Shown here in pieces: positions 9,800 to 18,085 of a DNA stretch of 64,000 nucleotides (position 1 is its first letter; each line of letters begins with the position of its first letter). The notes beneath the pieces are model-generated. The model worked only from the letters and a program-made list of their open reading frames with translations. It was not told the DNA's origin and searched no databases. Where the stretch lies: contig NZ_JAFBCD010000001.1 of the NCBI RefSeq assembly GCF_016907545.1, forward strand, positions 558,001 through 622,000, read 5' to 3'. Position numbers and translations under genes: made by a program. Origin of the DNA: Paenarthrobacter ilicis. Its GTDB lineage: Bacteria; Actinomycetota; Actinomycetes; Actinomycetales; Micrococcaceae.

Positions 9800-9860
9800 G
9801 CCGTTCAACCGCATCAAAGCAGCGTTATGAACACAGAGTAAAAACGGCTGTTTGAACGGC
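9800..9860. promoter_or_regulatory. Inverted repeat upstream of purS
   Basis: GCCGTTCAA (9800-9808) and TTGAACGGC (9852-9860) form perfect 9-bp arms 43 bp apart in the leader of the purSQL run. A smaller palindrome, CCTTAAATAAGG, lies nearer purS at about 9765. Either could be a regulator site or an mRNA hairpin; no known purine operator was recognised. Confidence 0.35.
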
Positions 9861-9969
9861 ATGGGGGCGCTCCGCGAGCTTGCTCCACCATTCTACCGGG
9901 ACCGGGGCGCATACCCTATTCAGGCCGATAGCGCTAGCCGCCGGTGCCCATGGTCACTAGGATTGGCCC

Positions 9970-10155
9970 ATGGCTGAGAAACCGACCTCAATGGTGCTGG
10001 GTGTGATGGCAGTTGCGGTCTTCGCGGGCCTGGGGCGCATGGTGGTGCAGAAAATGTTGGCGGACAAAGCCGCCCGCGAAAAACTGGTGACGGCCCCTTT
10101 GGACGCGGAAACACGCGCCAAAATCAGCCAGGCCCTGCGGACGCCTCAGGAGTAA
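9970..10155 (+). CDS. Small single-span membrane protein
   Basis: A 61-residue protein with one hydrophobic segment (about 8-30: MVLGVMAVAVFAGLGRMVVQ) and a charged C-terminal half (KAAREKLVTAPLDAETRAKI). I do not recognise the family. The ATG is preceded by a weak purine stretch, and it stands alone between the divergent purS promoter region and the DUF1540 gene. Third-position GC preference and the clean membrane segment favour a real gene, but support is modest. Confidence 0.55.
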   Translation: MAEKPTSMVLGVMAVAVFAGLGRMVVQKMLADKAAREKLVTAPLDAETRAKISQALRTPQE

Positions 10156-10278
10156 GTCCGTATTAGCGCACGGACAAATGCGCTATTCAAACCGGTTTTC
10201 CTGCTGTTTTGGGGCGTAGCTTGGATTTACATGCGGGGCATGCCCTGCGTTCCATTCAGGATCCAGCCAGGAGGAACA

Positions 10279-10569
10279 ATGACCGAACACGTTGCCGAAG
10301 TATCCGCCTGTAGCGTTGGCAGCTGCGGATTCAACCACGATGGCTGCACTGCCTTTGGCATCACCATTGGTGGAACCCAGGATCACGCTTCCTGCGCAAC
10401 CTTCATCGACACCAACCGGATGGGCGGTCTGCCCAAGGTCCTGGCCCATGTTGGCGCGTGCCAGCGGTCCGAGTGCGTCCACAACAACAACCTCATGTGC
10501 GAGGCACATGACGTCAAGGTGGGTCCCGGCCGGGAAGCCGCCGACTGCCTGACGTACGAGCACTCCTGA
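10279..10569 (+). CDS. DUF1540-type cysteine-rich protein
   Basis: A 96-residue protein with conserved cysteines in two similar blocks (SACSVGSCGFNHDGCTA and GACQRSECVHNNNLMCEA), the layout of DUF1540 proteins, which probably bind metal through Cys/His clusters. No signal peptide. An upstream ATG (10231) would add 16 residues, but AGGAGG stands 6-8 bases before the ATG at 10279, which decides the start. Monocistronic, followed by its own terminator. Function unknown; similar small cytoplasmic proteins are widespread in actinobacteria. Confidence 0.88.
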   Translation: MTEHVAEVSACSVGSCGFNHDGCTAFGITIGGTQDHASCATFIDTNRMGGLPKVLAHVGACQRSECVHNNNLMCEAHDVKVGPGREAADCLTYEHS

Positions 10570-10586
10570 CGGATTTCATTTAACGG

Positions 10587-10614
10587 CGGCCCGTCCTCGT
10601 CCCAGGACGGGCCG
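10587..10614. terminator. Hairpin terminator between DUF1540 and pucR-type genes
   Basis: CGGCCCGTCCT (10587-10597) pairs with AGGACGGGCCG (10604-10614) around a 6-nt loop. It lies between convergent gene ends and can act on both strands. Confidence 0.8.
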
Positions 10615-10642
10615 CTGCTGCCCGAAGCAACCACAGCGGCAA

Positions 10643-11854
10643 TCAAGCCCACATGACCACGAGCTTCGCGGCCTTTGATGGAACTGAAACGTCTATGCCC
10701 GTCAGTTCTTCAAAGCGATTGAGCCGGTTGAGGATGGTGTTGCGGTGGCAGAAGAGTTGCTCGGACGTGACCGTGACGTTGCCCGTGGCCAGGTAGCTGC
10801 GAACGGTCTCCAAGAGGCGTTCCTTTTCACCTCCGCGGCACTCCGCCAGCGCCTCTTCCAGTTCTGCTGCGAGATCCAGACCGGTGTCTTGGAGGTTCCG
10901 CTGGGCCAGCCGTGGCCAAGCCGAATCAGCCGAGAGTGGGGCGGAGTCCCGGGGACGGAGCAAAGCTGCCAGAACCTCCGCCGTTCGCGCAGCCGGGGGC
11001 AAGCCCCGCAGGCCATGGATCTCAGGCACATAACCGCATGGGATATCGACGACGGCGGGTGGCAGCCGCTGGCTTTCAGCTTCCGGGCCGGGCATCTCGC
11101 TGCGGATTTCCGGGCCCCTGGACCTGGCAGTGGGCAGGGCCCAGAAAACATAAGTGTTTCCGCCGGACTCGTGGAGGAACAGGCGTTGCCTGGTGTGCTG
11201 GCCCGATCCGAACTGGGACGCAGCTGATCTTAGCTTCGCCCCTGATTCGCCACTGGCCGCCACCAGCGCGAAGCGTGAGTCTGGTTTGATGCCCAAGGCT
11301 GCTGCCACTTGCGCGGAAGTTTCCACTGAGGGGTTGCTCTGGTTGAACAGCCGGGCAATGAACTCCCGTTGGATGCTGGATTCCTCCTGGGCCATGCGGA
11401 CGCGCTCGGTGAGGTAGCTGGTGTGCGTCCGGGTGGCGAATTCGTCTACCACGCTCCACACTTGGTCAACGCGCGTGGCCAGCAGGGCGGCGTCTTCGAT
11501 AGTGGCAATTTCCAGAAGTTGGGCCCAGAGGATGCTGAAATCCAGTCGCACGGCAGAGGTAAGGGACTCTGGTGGAATGCCGGCCCGGGCGCGCTTGGAT
11601 CCCAGGTCGGAAGCGAAGTCGAGCAGGCCATGGCGGCTGTCTTCCTTGCCGTTCCTCAGACCATTGATGAGCCGCCTGAAGGTCTCCCGGGCCGTCTCCT
11701 GGATTTCCAGCACGGTCACCTGGCTTTCGCCATATTCGGGGATTTCGCGGACCTTGGCGGTGAAGGCTTGGGCCAAGGCGTCGAGCCTGCTTTCGAGTTG
11801 ATCCACCAGCTCAGTCCAACGAGCAACGTGACCGGATGTTTCAACATTGTGCAT
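10643..11854 (-). CDS. PucR/CdaR-family transcriptional regulator
   Basis: A 403-residue cytoplasmic regulator. The C-terminus carries the PucR-type helix-turn-helix: YLATGNVTVTSEQLFCHRNTI followed by LNRFEELTGIDV. The middle resembles the GGDEF-like CdaR ligand domain, and the N-terminal 180 residues are helical (RsbT co-antagonist-like arrangement). Such regulators typically respond to a small metabolite and control an adjacent catabolic operon. It is divergent from the five-gene run beginning at 11991, with 136 bp between starts that hold a TAGTTTT-N7-AAAACTA inverted repeat, so it most likely controls that run and possibly itself. Ligand unknown. Confidence 0.9.
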   Translation of the reverse strand: MHNVETSGHVARWTELVDQLESRLDALAQAFTAKVREIPEYGESQVTVLEIQETARETFRRLINGLRNGKEDSRHGLLDFASDLGSKRARAGIPPESLTSAVRLDFSILWAQLLEIATIEDAALLATRVDQVWSVVDEFATRTHTSYLTERVRMAQEESSIQREFIARLFNQSNPSVETSAQVAAALGIKPDSRFALVAASGESGAKLRSAASQFGSGQHTRQRLFLHESGGNTYVFWALPTARSRGPEIRSEMPGPEAESQRLPPAVVDIPCGYVPEIHGLRGLPPAARTAEVLAALLRPRDSAPLSADSAWPRLAQRNLQDTGLDLAAELEEALAECRGGEKERLLETVRSYLATGNVTVTSEQLFCHRNTILNRLNRFEELTGIDVSVPSKAAKLVVMWA

Positions 11855-11891
11855 TTACACATCATAACGCCTTAATTGCGGGGTAATTTGC

Positions 11892-11912
11892 TAGTTTTTT
11901 TGGGGAAAACTA
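11892..11912. promoter_or_regulatory. Inverted repeat in divergent promoter region
   Basis: TAGTTTT and AAAACTA arms are separated by 7 bp in the AT-rich gap between the PucR-type regulator and the transporter gene. Position and symmetry fit an operator for the regulator; inference only. Confidence 0.4.
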
Positions 11913-11990
11913 CTGACACTATGGATTGAGTCACACAAATCCTCCCGGGCGTCCACATCGTCCGGTCCCGTTCGCACTCATGGAGCAACT

Positions 11991-13322
11991 ATGGCAAGCA
12001 CCGTCAGCGGAGCCACGGACGCCAGTCCCGCGGCAGCACGCGTCGTCGATGAAAGCGTCACCAAGAAGGTGGCATTGGCCGCCCTGGTGGGCACCGCGTT
12101 GGAATGGTACGACTTCTTTCTTTTCACCACAGCCGCTGCGCTGGTGTTCAACGCACAGTTCTTCGTTTCCCAAGACCCCTTTGTTGCGGCCATGGGATCC
12201 TTCGCTACTCTGGCGGTGGGCTTCGTTGCCCGCCCGATCGGTGGTTTCATCTTCGGCGCCCTGGGAGACAAGGTTGGCCGCAAGAAGATCCTCATGGTCA
12301 CCATTGTGGGAATCGGTATTGTCACCGGCCTCATCGGTCTCCTCCCGAACTACATGACCATCGGCTTGGCTGCCCCCATCCTGCTGGTGGCCTTGCGCAT
12401 CGTTCAGGGCCTCGCAGTTGGTGGTGAGTGGAGCGGCGCGGTGATTATCGCCGTCGAGAATGCGCCGGTGGAGAAGCGCGCCCGCTACGCCGCCCTGCCG
12501 CAGATCGGTTCCCCGATCGGAACCATTCTGTCCTCCGGCGGATTCTTCGGCATGCTGTTCCTGGTGGGCCAGAGCAACTTTGACGCCTGGGGCTGGCATA
12601 TCCCGTTCATCGCAGCCATCCCGCTGCTGGCCATATCACTCTGGATCCGCAGCCGCCTCAGCGAATCGCCTGAATTCGAAGCACTGATGGAGTCCGGCGA
12701 GACCGAACACGCTCCCATCCGCGGCGTCCTGAAGAACAGCTGGCGCCAGATCCTGGTGGGTATGTGCTCGGCTTTGCTCGGCATCGGTGGCTTCTACCTC
12801 ATCACCAGCTTTGTGGTCTTCTACGGCACCAAGGTTCTCAAGCTGCCCTCTGAACTCCTGCTCATGGGCACGTTGCTTGCTGCAGCCTTGGAGATCGGGG
12901 CCCTCATCTGGGCCGGCCGCCTGGGTGAAAAGTTCGGCGCCAGCAAGGTCATCCTGTGGGGCGGCGTTGCCTCGGCCATCATTGCCGTCCCGGTCTTCCT
13001 CGCCATCGACAGCCGCAACCCCGTCCTTGTTGTTCTGGGCATGATGATCGGCGTCGCCGTCCTCTCCATCCCGTACGCCGTCTCCGGCACGGCCCTGACC
13101 GCGCTGTTCGCCACCAAGGTCCGCTACACCGGCGTGGCCATCACCTCCAACACTGCCGGCGTCATCTCCGGGTTCGTGCCGCTGATCGCCACCGCCTTGG
13201 TAGCAGCCAACAACTCCTTCTGGCCGGGCGCCATCATCCTGCTGGTGGTTTCCGTCCTGACGGCGCTTTCCGGACTGTTCCTCCCCGCCCTCTCCATCGA
13301 AGAAGAAGGAATGAAGCATTGA
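11991..13322 (+). CDS. MFS transporter, metabolite:H+ symporter (MHS) type
   Basis: A 443-residue, 12-span permease. The N-terminal region carries the MHS-family hallmark ALVGTALEWYDFFLFTTAAA, then RPIGGFIFGALGDKVGRKK between spans 2 and 3, and VGGEWSGAVIIAVENAP in span 4. Relatives import organic acids or zwitterions (shikimate, alpha-ketoglutarate, proline/betaine). It heads the catabolic run and its TGA overlaps the TTG start of the ThDP enzyme, so uptake and breakdown are co-expressed. GGAG 7 bases before the ATG supports the start. Substrate unknown; the downstream amidohydrolases suggest a nitrogen-containing organic acid. Confidence 0.92.
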   Translation: MASTVSGATDASPAAARVVDESVTKKVALAALVGTALEWYDFFLFTTAAALVFNAQFFVSQDPFVAAMGSFATLAVGFVARPIGGFIFGALGDKVGRKKILMVTIVGIGIVTGLIGLLPNYMTIGLAAPILLVALRIVQGLAVGGEWSGAVIIAVENAPVEKRARYAALPQIGSPIGTILSSGGFFGMLFLVGQSNFDAWGWHIPFIAAIPLLAISLWIRSRLSESPEFEALMESGETEHAPIRGVLKNSWRQILVGMCSALLGIGGFYLITSFVVFYGTKVLKLPSELLLMGTLLAAALEIGALIWAGRLGEKFGASKVILWGGVASAIIAVPVFLAIDSRNPVLVVLGMMIGVAVLSIPYAVSGTALTALFATKVRYTGVAITSNTAGVISGFVPLIATALVAANNSFWPGAIILLVVSVLTALSGLFLPALSIEEEGMKH

Positions 13323-14953
13323 GCACTACCACCGCCGGCCACTTGATTGTTGGCCAACTCGAACGGGCAGGCATCAAGCGTGTGTACACCGTTCCAGGTG
13401 AGAGCTTCCTCGATGTCCTTGACGGCTTGCACGGCTCGCCCATCCAGAACGTGGTGGCCCGCCAGGAAGGCGGTGCCGGGTTTATGGCACTGGCCGAAGG
13501 CCGCCTGACTGAGCGACCGGGCGTTGCCATGGTGACGCGTGGTCCGGGTGCAGCCAACGCGTTCATCGCCATCCACACCGCCTACCAGGACGCCACCCCG
13601 CTCATCCTGTTCGTGGGCTTGATTCCGGTGGCCGACCGTGGCCGCGAGTCCTTCCAGGAATTCGACATCAACGCCTGGTTCGGCAGCACCGCCAAGAAAG
13701 TGGTGACGCTCGACGACGCCGCTTCCGCCGCCCGTGTGGTGGATGACGCCATCTTCACCTCCCTCAGCGGACGCCCCGGTCCCGTGGTGGTCGGCCTCCC
13801 GGAGGACGTGTTGGTGCACGTCGTGGAGAACGCCATCGTGGAGCCCCGCGTGATAGCCCGTCCCCAGCCGGCGGCCGCGGACCTGGATGAGCTGAACCGG
13901 AAGCTGGAGAAGGCACGCAAGCCGCTGGTTGTCGTCGGAGGTGAAGGCTGGACCCAAGACTCCGGCGAGCAGCTGGCCGCGTGGGCGAGAGGCCACAGCG
14001 TCCCCGTGGTGGCCGACTTCCGCGCTTACGACGCCGTGCCGCACCGCAGCGACGCCTACGCCGGTTTCCTGGGCTACGGTCGCAGCGACGCGAACGCCCA
14101 ACGCCTGGACGACGCCGATCTGCTCATCTTTGTGGGCTGCGTCCGTGGCGATGTCCTCTCCGATGGCTACAAGCGCGGACTCGACGCCGAGACCGTCGTG
14201 GTCAACGCCGATGCCAACCTCCTGGGTCACTTCGGCCGGGTGGACCAGCACATCATCGCGGACGTCACCGCGTTCGCCAGCGCATTGGCCTCCACCAATG
14301 CGACCGGCAACGCCACCGGTAGCCGCGAGGAAGGCTGGTTCGCCACCGCCCGCGCCGATCAGCTCACCTTCTCCACACCAGCGCCCGACGGCGGCATCGG
14401 CGTCGACTTGGGCGTCGCCATGGAGGTCCTCACAAAGGAAATGGCCGACGACGCCGTCCTCACCTTCGGTGCCGGAAACCACGCCCTGTGGCCCGCCCGG
14501 TATCTGGTCCACAACTCGGCCAACTCCCTGGCCGCTCCCCGCAACGGCGCCATGGGCATGGGTATTCCGGCAGCCGTGGCAGCCTCGCTGGCTTATCCCG
14601 GCCGCCAGGTCATCTCCGTGGCCGGGGATGGCTGCTTCATGATGAACGGCCAGGAAATCGCCACGGCCATGGGCTACGGCGCCGCGTTCATCGTCCTGGT
14701 GGTGGACAACGGCATCTTCGCCACCATCCGCGAACATCAGGAAGCGCACTACCCGGACCGGCCGTCCGGCACGCACATGACCAACCCGGACTTCGCCGCC
14801 CTCGCCCGTTCCTACGGCGGTTACGGCGAGCGCGTGGATCGCACGGAAGACTTCGCTGCCGCGTTCCGCCGCGCCGTCGACTCCGGCCTCCCGGCCCTGT
14901 TGCACCTGCCGCAGGATCCCACCACGCGTTCTCCCAAGACTTCAGCCAACTGA
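13319..14953 (+). CDS. ThDP-dependent decarboxylase/lyase-type enzyme
   Basis: A 544-residue three-domain thiamine-diphosphate enzyme of the acetolactate synthase/benzoylformate decarboxylase superfamily. The N-terminal PYR domain has the catalytic glutamate in VARQEGGAGFMALAEGRL; the central domain is Rossmann-like; the C-terminal PP domain has the metal/ThDP motif beginning GDGCFMMNGQEIATAMG and ending VVDNG (DN where many have NN). The start is TTG at 13319, overlapping the transporter stop by 4 bp with AGAAGGA about 8 bases upstream; the frame is open further left but there it overlaps the transporter gene. Followed 14 bp later by an aldehyde dehydrogenase, so decarboxylation of a 2-oxo acid to an aldehyde that is then oxidised is likely. 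Substrate not identifiable. Confidence 0.88.
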   Translation: MSTTTAGHLIVGQLERAGIKRVYTVPGESFLDVLDGLHGSPIQNVVARQEGGAGFMALAEGRLTERPGVAMVTRGPGAANAFIAIHTAYQDATPLILFVGLIPVADRGRESFQEFDINAWFGSTAKKVVTLDDAASAARVVDDAIFTSLSGRPGPVVVGLPEDVLVHVVENAIVEPRVIARPQPAAADLDELNRKLEKARKPLVVVGGEGWTQDSGEQLAAWARGHSVPVVADFRAYDAVPHRSDAYAGFLGYGRSDANAQRLDDADLLIFVGCVRGDVLSDGYKRGLDAETVVVNADANLLGHFGRVDQHIIADVTAFASALASTNATGNATGSREEGWFATARADQLTFSTPAPDGGIGVDLGVAMEVLTKEMADDAVLTFGAGNHALWPARYLVHNSANSLAAPRNGAMGMGIPAAVAASLAYPGRQVISVAGDGCFMMNGQEIATAMGYGAAFIVLVVDNGIFATIREHQEAHYPDRPSGTHMTNPDFAALARSYGGYGERVDRTEDFAAAFRRAVDSGLPALLHLPQDPTTRSPKTSAN

Positions 14954-14967
14954 CCGGAGCCCTCACC

Positions 14968-16365
14968 GTGATCCAGCTTCAGAACATCATCAACGGCGAG
15001 TCCGTGGACGCCGCGGCCAGCCTGCCGTTTTTCGACCCCGCCACGGGCCAGCAGATCGGCACCGCGCCGGACAGTGACGCTGCCGCCGTCGACGCCGCTT
15101 TCCAGGCCGCTGCCGCAGCTTTCAAAAGCTACAAGAGCACGACGCCGGGAACACGCCAGTCGCTGCTGTTGCAGCTGGCCGACCTCATCGAGGCGAACGT
15201 TGACCGTCTGCTCGAGGCTGAGGTGGCCTGCACCGGCAAGCCTGCCGCACTCACCAAAGAGCTTGAAATCCTGCGCGGCGCGGACCAACTGCGCTTCTTC
15301 GCCGGGGCGTGCCGGGTGGTTTCCGGGACGGCCCAGACCGAATACGTGGAAGGTTTCTCTTCCACCATCCGGCGCGAACCCATTGGTGTGGTGGCCCAGA
15401 TTACGCCGTGGAACTACCCGTTCATGATGGCCATCTGGAAGATTGGTCCGGCCCTGGCTGCGGGCAACACCTTGGTCCTCAAGCCTGCCGACACCACCCC
15501 CTGGTCCACCCTGGTCCTGGGTGAGCTGGCACAGCACGTCTTCCCGGCCGGCGTAGTGAACATCGTGTGCGGCGGCCGCGAGGCCGGTGCCGCGATGGTG
15601 GAGCACGACATTCCTGAGATGGTCTCCATCACGGGCTCCACCCGGGCCGGTGCGCAGGTCATGTCTGCGGCGTCCAAGACGCTCAAGGACGTCCACCTGG
15701 AGCTTGGCGGCAAGGCACCCGCTGTGGTGTTTGCCGACGTCGATATCCAGCGGACCGCGAGCGAAATCGCCCTGGCTGCCTTCTTCAACGCCGGGCAGGA
15801 CTGTACAGCGGTGACCCGCGTCCTGGTGCATCAGGACATTCATACGGAGTTCGCAGCAGCCCTGGCTGACGCGGCCGCTGCTTTGAAAGTGGGATCCGAC
15901 CTCGGTCCGCTCAACAGTGCCGCGCAGTTGGATCGGGTGGAGGGCTTCATGTCCCGCCTGCCTGCCAACGCCCGCGTCCTTTCCGGCGGCAAGCGCACCG
16001 GGACAGGCTTCCACTTTGAGCCCACGGTGATCGACGGCGTCTTCCAGACAGACGAGGTGGTGTGCGACGAAATCTTCGGCCCCGTGCTGACCGTCCAGCC
16101 GTTCGCCACCGAGGAAGAAGCGATCGAACTCGCCAATGGCACCAAGTACGCGCTGGCATCCAGCGTGTGGTCCGAGAACCACGGCGTGGTCACTCGTGTA
16201 TCCATGGAGCTGGATTTCGGGGCCGTGTGGGTCAACTGCCACCAGGTGATCCCGGCCGAAGCACCGCACGGCGGATTCAAGCACTCGGGCACCGGCAAGG
16301 ACCTCTCCGTCTATGGACTTGAGGACTACACGCGCATCAAGTCCGTCACCACCTCCCACCGCTAG
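14968..16365 (+). CDS. NAD(P)-dependent aldehyde dehydrogenase (aminobutyraldehyde-DH-like)
   Basis: A 465-residue aldehyde dehydrogenase. Visible signatures: ITPWNYPFMMAIWKIGPALA, LKPADTTPWS, the glutamate motif HLELGGKAPAVVFADVD, and the nucleophile in FFNAGQDCTAVTR. The NAGQDCTA form of the cysteine loop and the C-terminal YGLEDYTRIKSV resemble gamma-aminobutyraldehyde dehydrogenases, suggesting an amino- or amide-bearing aldehyde. GTG at 14968 is chosen; the frame is open well upstream, but that part overlaps the ThDP enzyme. It sits 14 bp after the ThDP enzyme and 8 bp before the amidohydrolase, third in the run. Confidence 0.92.
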   Translation: MIQLQNIINGESVDAAASLPFFDPATGQQIGTAPDSDAAAVDAAFQAAAAAFKSYKSTTPGTRQSLLLQLADLIEANVDRLLEAEVACTGKPAALTKELEILRGADQLRFFAGACRVVSGTAQTEYVEGFSSTIRREPIGVVAQITPWNYPFMMAIWKIGPALAAGNTLVLKPADTTPWSTLVLGELAQHVFPAGVVNIVCGGREAGAAMVEHDIPEMVSITGSTRAGAQVMSAASKTLKDVHLELGGKAPAVVFADVDIQRTASEIALAAFFNAGQDCTAVTRVLVHQDIHTEFAAALADAAAALKVGSDLGPLNSAAQLDRVEGFMSRLPANARVLSGGKRTGTGFHFEPTVIDGVFQTDEVVCDEIFGPVLTVQPFATEEEAIELANGTKYALASSVWSENHGVVTRVSMELDFGAVWVNCHQVIPAEAPHGGFKHSGTGKDLSVYGLEDYTRIKSVTTSHR

Positions 16366-16373
16366 AACCTGAC

Positions 16374-18077
16374 ATGAAACTAGACCTCCTCCTGCGGAAC
16401 GCAGACATCATCACCATGGATCCGGACCACCCGGTGGCCAGTTCGCTGGGCATCTGGCAGGGGCGCATCGTGGGCCTGGACGAGGACCTTGATGGTTTGG
16501 ACGCCGTTCAGGTACTCGATCTTGGCGGTGCTACCGTCACTCCAGGCTTCATCGACGCCCACTGCCACACCACGTGGTTCGGGCTGGGCCTGGCCGAACT
16601 GGACGTGTCCGGTGCCCGCGGCCTGGAGGAGCTGTATGAGCTTCTCCGCGGTGCTGTTACTCACTCGGGGACCGACGGCGTGGGCTGGCTTTTCGCTACC
16701 GGCTTCAGCCAGACCCAGCACGGCGGGGCCTTCCCGGACATCGCCGAGCTGGACCGCATCACGGGGGAGCGGCCGCTGTTCATGCGGCACAACTCCGGGC
16801 ATATGGCCGTGGTCAACACCGCCGCGCTGCGGCTGGCAGGTGCCGAGTCGCCGTCGTTCCCGGATCCCGACGGCGGAGCGATCGTCCGCGACGCAGGGGG
16901 ACATCCCACGGGACTCGTCCAGGAGACGGCCCAGGAACTGATTCAGCAGCTGATCCTGCCTTACTCGTTGGAGGACATCGAGGCCGCCCTTGAGAGGGCC
17001 ACGCTGTTCTACGCCTCCGAGGGCATCACGAGTTTCACCGAGGCCGGGGTGGGTGGCGGGTGGATCGGGCACAGCCCAGCCGAGTTCGCCGCCTACCAGA
17101 GCGCCTCCGCCAATGGCCGGTTGCACGCCCGTGCTCAGGTCATGCCGGTGCTGGATGTGCTGCACGGATTGGGCGGGCATGCATCTGACAGTGTTGGTGC
17201 GGCCCCGGCCGGGCTGGATCTAGGCATCACCAGCGGATTCGGGAATGACTACCTGGCCCTCGGCCCCGCAAAGGTGTTCCTGGATGGCTCGCTCCTGGGC
17301 GAAACCGCAGCCGTGAGCCACGAGTTCTGCAGCCACGGCCACAAGGACAACCGCGGCAACGTTGGCTACTTCCAAGCGGACCCCGCCCAGCTGAGGGAAC
17401 GCATCGAGGCCGCCTACGCCGCCGGGTGGTCCATCGCGGCCCACGCCATCGGTGACAGGGCCGTGGACCTCGCGGTGGAGATCATCACGGATTGCCAGGC
17501 TAAGTATGGGCAGCGCCGCTTGCCCAACAGGATCGAGCACGCCTCCATGACGCGCCCTGAGCAGTTGGTCAGGCTCGCGGATGCAGGCATTGCCGTGACA
17601 CCCCAGGCAAGCTTCTTCCGCGAGGGTGGGGACGGGATGACCGCGTCCCTCGGCCCGGACCGTTTGCCGTGGGCCTACCGGGCAGCCAGTTTCCTGGAAG
17701 CCGGAGTGGTGCTCGCGGGAAGCTCGGACCGGCCGGTCGCCGACGGAAACGTGCTCCGCGGCATGCAGGCTTTTGTTGACCGCAGGACGGAATCCGGCGC
17801 CGTCTTTGGCAACCCGGCCGAACGCCTCACCCCGCAGCAGGCTCTCGCCGCCTACACCAGCGGAGCTGCCGCAGCAACGGGGTCCCTGGGGGACAAGGGC
17901 ACCCTTTCAGCTGGCAAACTGGCCGACTTCACCGTCCTCTCCGCTTCACCTTTGACGGCACCCACCATCAGCGAACTGCACGTCCTGGCCACTGCCGTCG
18001 GAGGCCGCTTTACCTACCAATCAACCGACTTCAACGCTGAACTTTCCCCTGAAAGTTCGTTCGCGGCCCACTCATAG
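16374..18077 (+). CDS. YtcJ-type metal-dependent amidohydrolase
   Basis: A 567-residue amidohydrolase-3/YtcJ family protein with the metal site signatures TPGFIDAHCHTTWFG near the N-terminus, HAIGDRAVDLA and IEHASMTRPEQL in the barrel, and a C-terminal TGSLGDKGTLSAGKLADF segment typical of the composite beta-sandwich. Members include N-substituted formamide deformylases and other amide hydrolases. No signal peptide. ATG at 16374, 8 bp after the aldehyde dehydrogenase stop and 8 bp before the M20 gene. A deformylase or deacylase step on the imported compound is plausible; the exact reaction is not readable. Confidence 0.9.
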   Translation: MKLDLLLRNADIITMDPDHPVASSLGIWQGRIVGLDEDLDGLDAVQVLDLGGATVTPGFIDAHCHTTWFGLGLAELDVSGARGLEELYELLRGAVTHSGTDGVGWLFATGFSQTQHGGAFPDIAELDRITGERPLFMRHNSGHMAVVNTAALRLAGAESPSFPDPDGGAIVRDAGGHPTGLVQETAQELIQQLILPYSLEDIEAALERATLFYASEGITSFTEAGVGGGWIGHSPAEFAAYQSASANGRLHARAQVMPVLDVLHGLGGHASDSVGAAPAGLDLGITSGFGNDYLALGPAKVFLDGSLLGETAAVSHEFCSHGHKDNRGNVGYFQADPAQLRERIEAAYAAGWSIAAHAIGDRAVDLAVEIITDCQAKYGQRRLPNRIEHASMTRPEQLVRLADAGIAVTPQASFFREGGDGMTASLGPDRLPWAYRAASFLEAGVVLAGSSDRPVADGNVLRGMQAFVDRRTESGAVFGNPAERLTPQQALAAYTSGAAAATGSLGDKGTLSAGKLADFTVLSASPLTAPTISELHVLATAVGGRFTYQSTDFNAELSPESSFAAHS

Positions 18078-18085
18078 GGGAGACC

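Noticed and set aside
10231-10278. Upstream ATG for the DUF1540 gene
   Set aside because: AGGAGG lies directly before the ATG at 10279, and the cysteine-rich alignment begins after it.
12956-13318. N-terminal extension of the ThDP enzyme frame
   Set aside because: It lies inside the transporter gene, is Arg/His-rich and is not similar to the family; TTG 13319 with a good ribosome site is preferred.
13124-14905. 593-residue open frame on the minus strand opposite the ThDP enzyme
   Set aside because: It is antisense to a clear, motif-rich gene, has no family features, and is explained by high third-position GC. Same reasoning applies to 14821-16359, 21858-23204, 23335-24945, 25393-26550, 31683-32840, 58493-60145 and 60281-61834.
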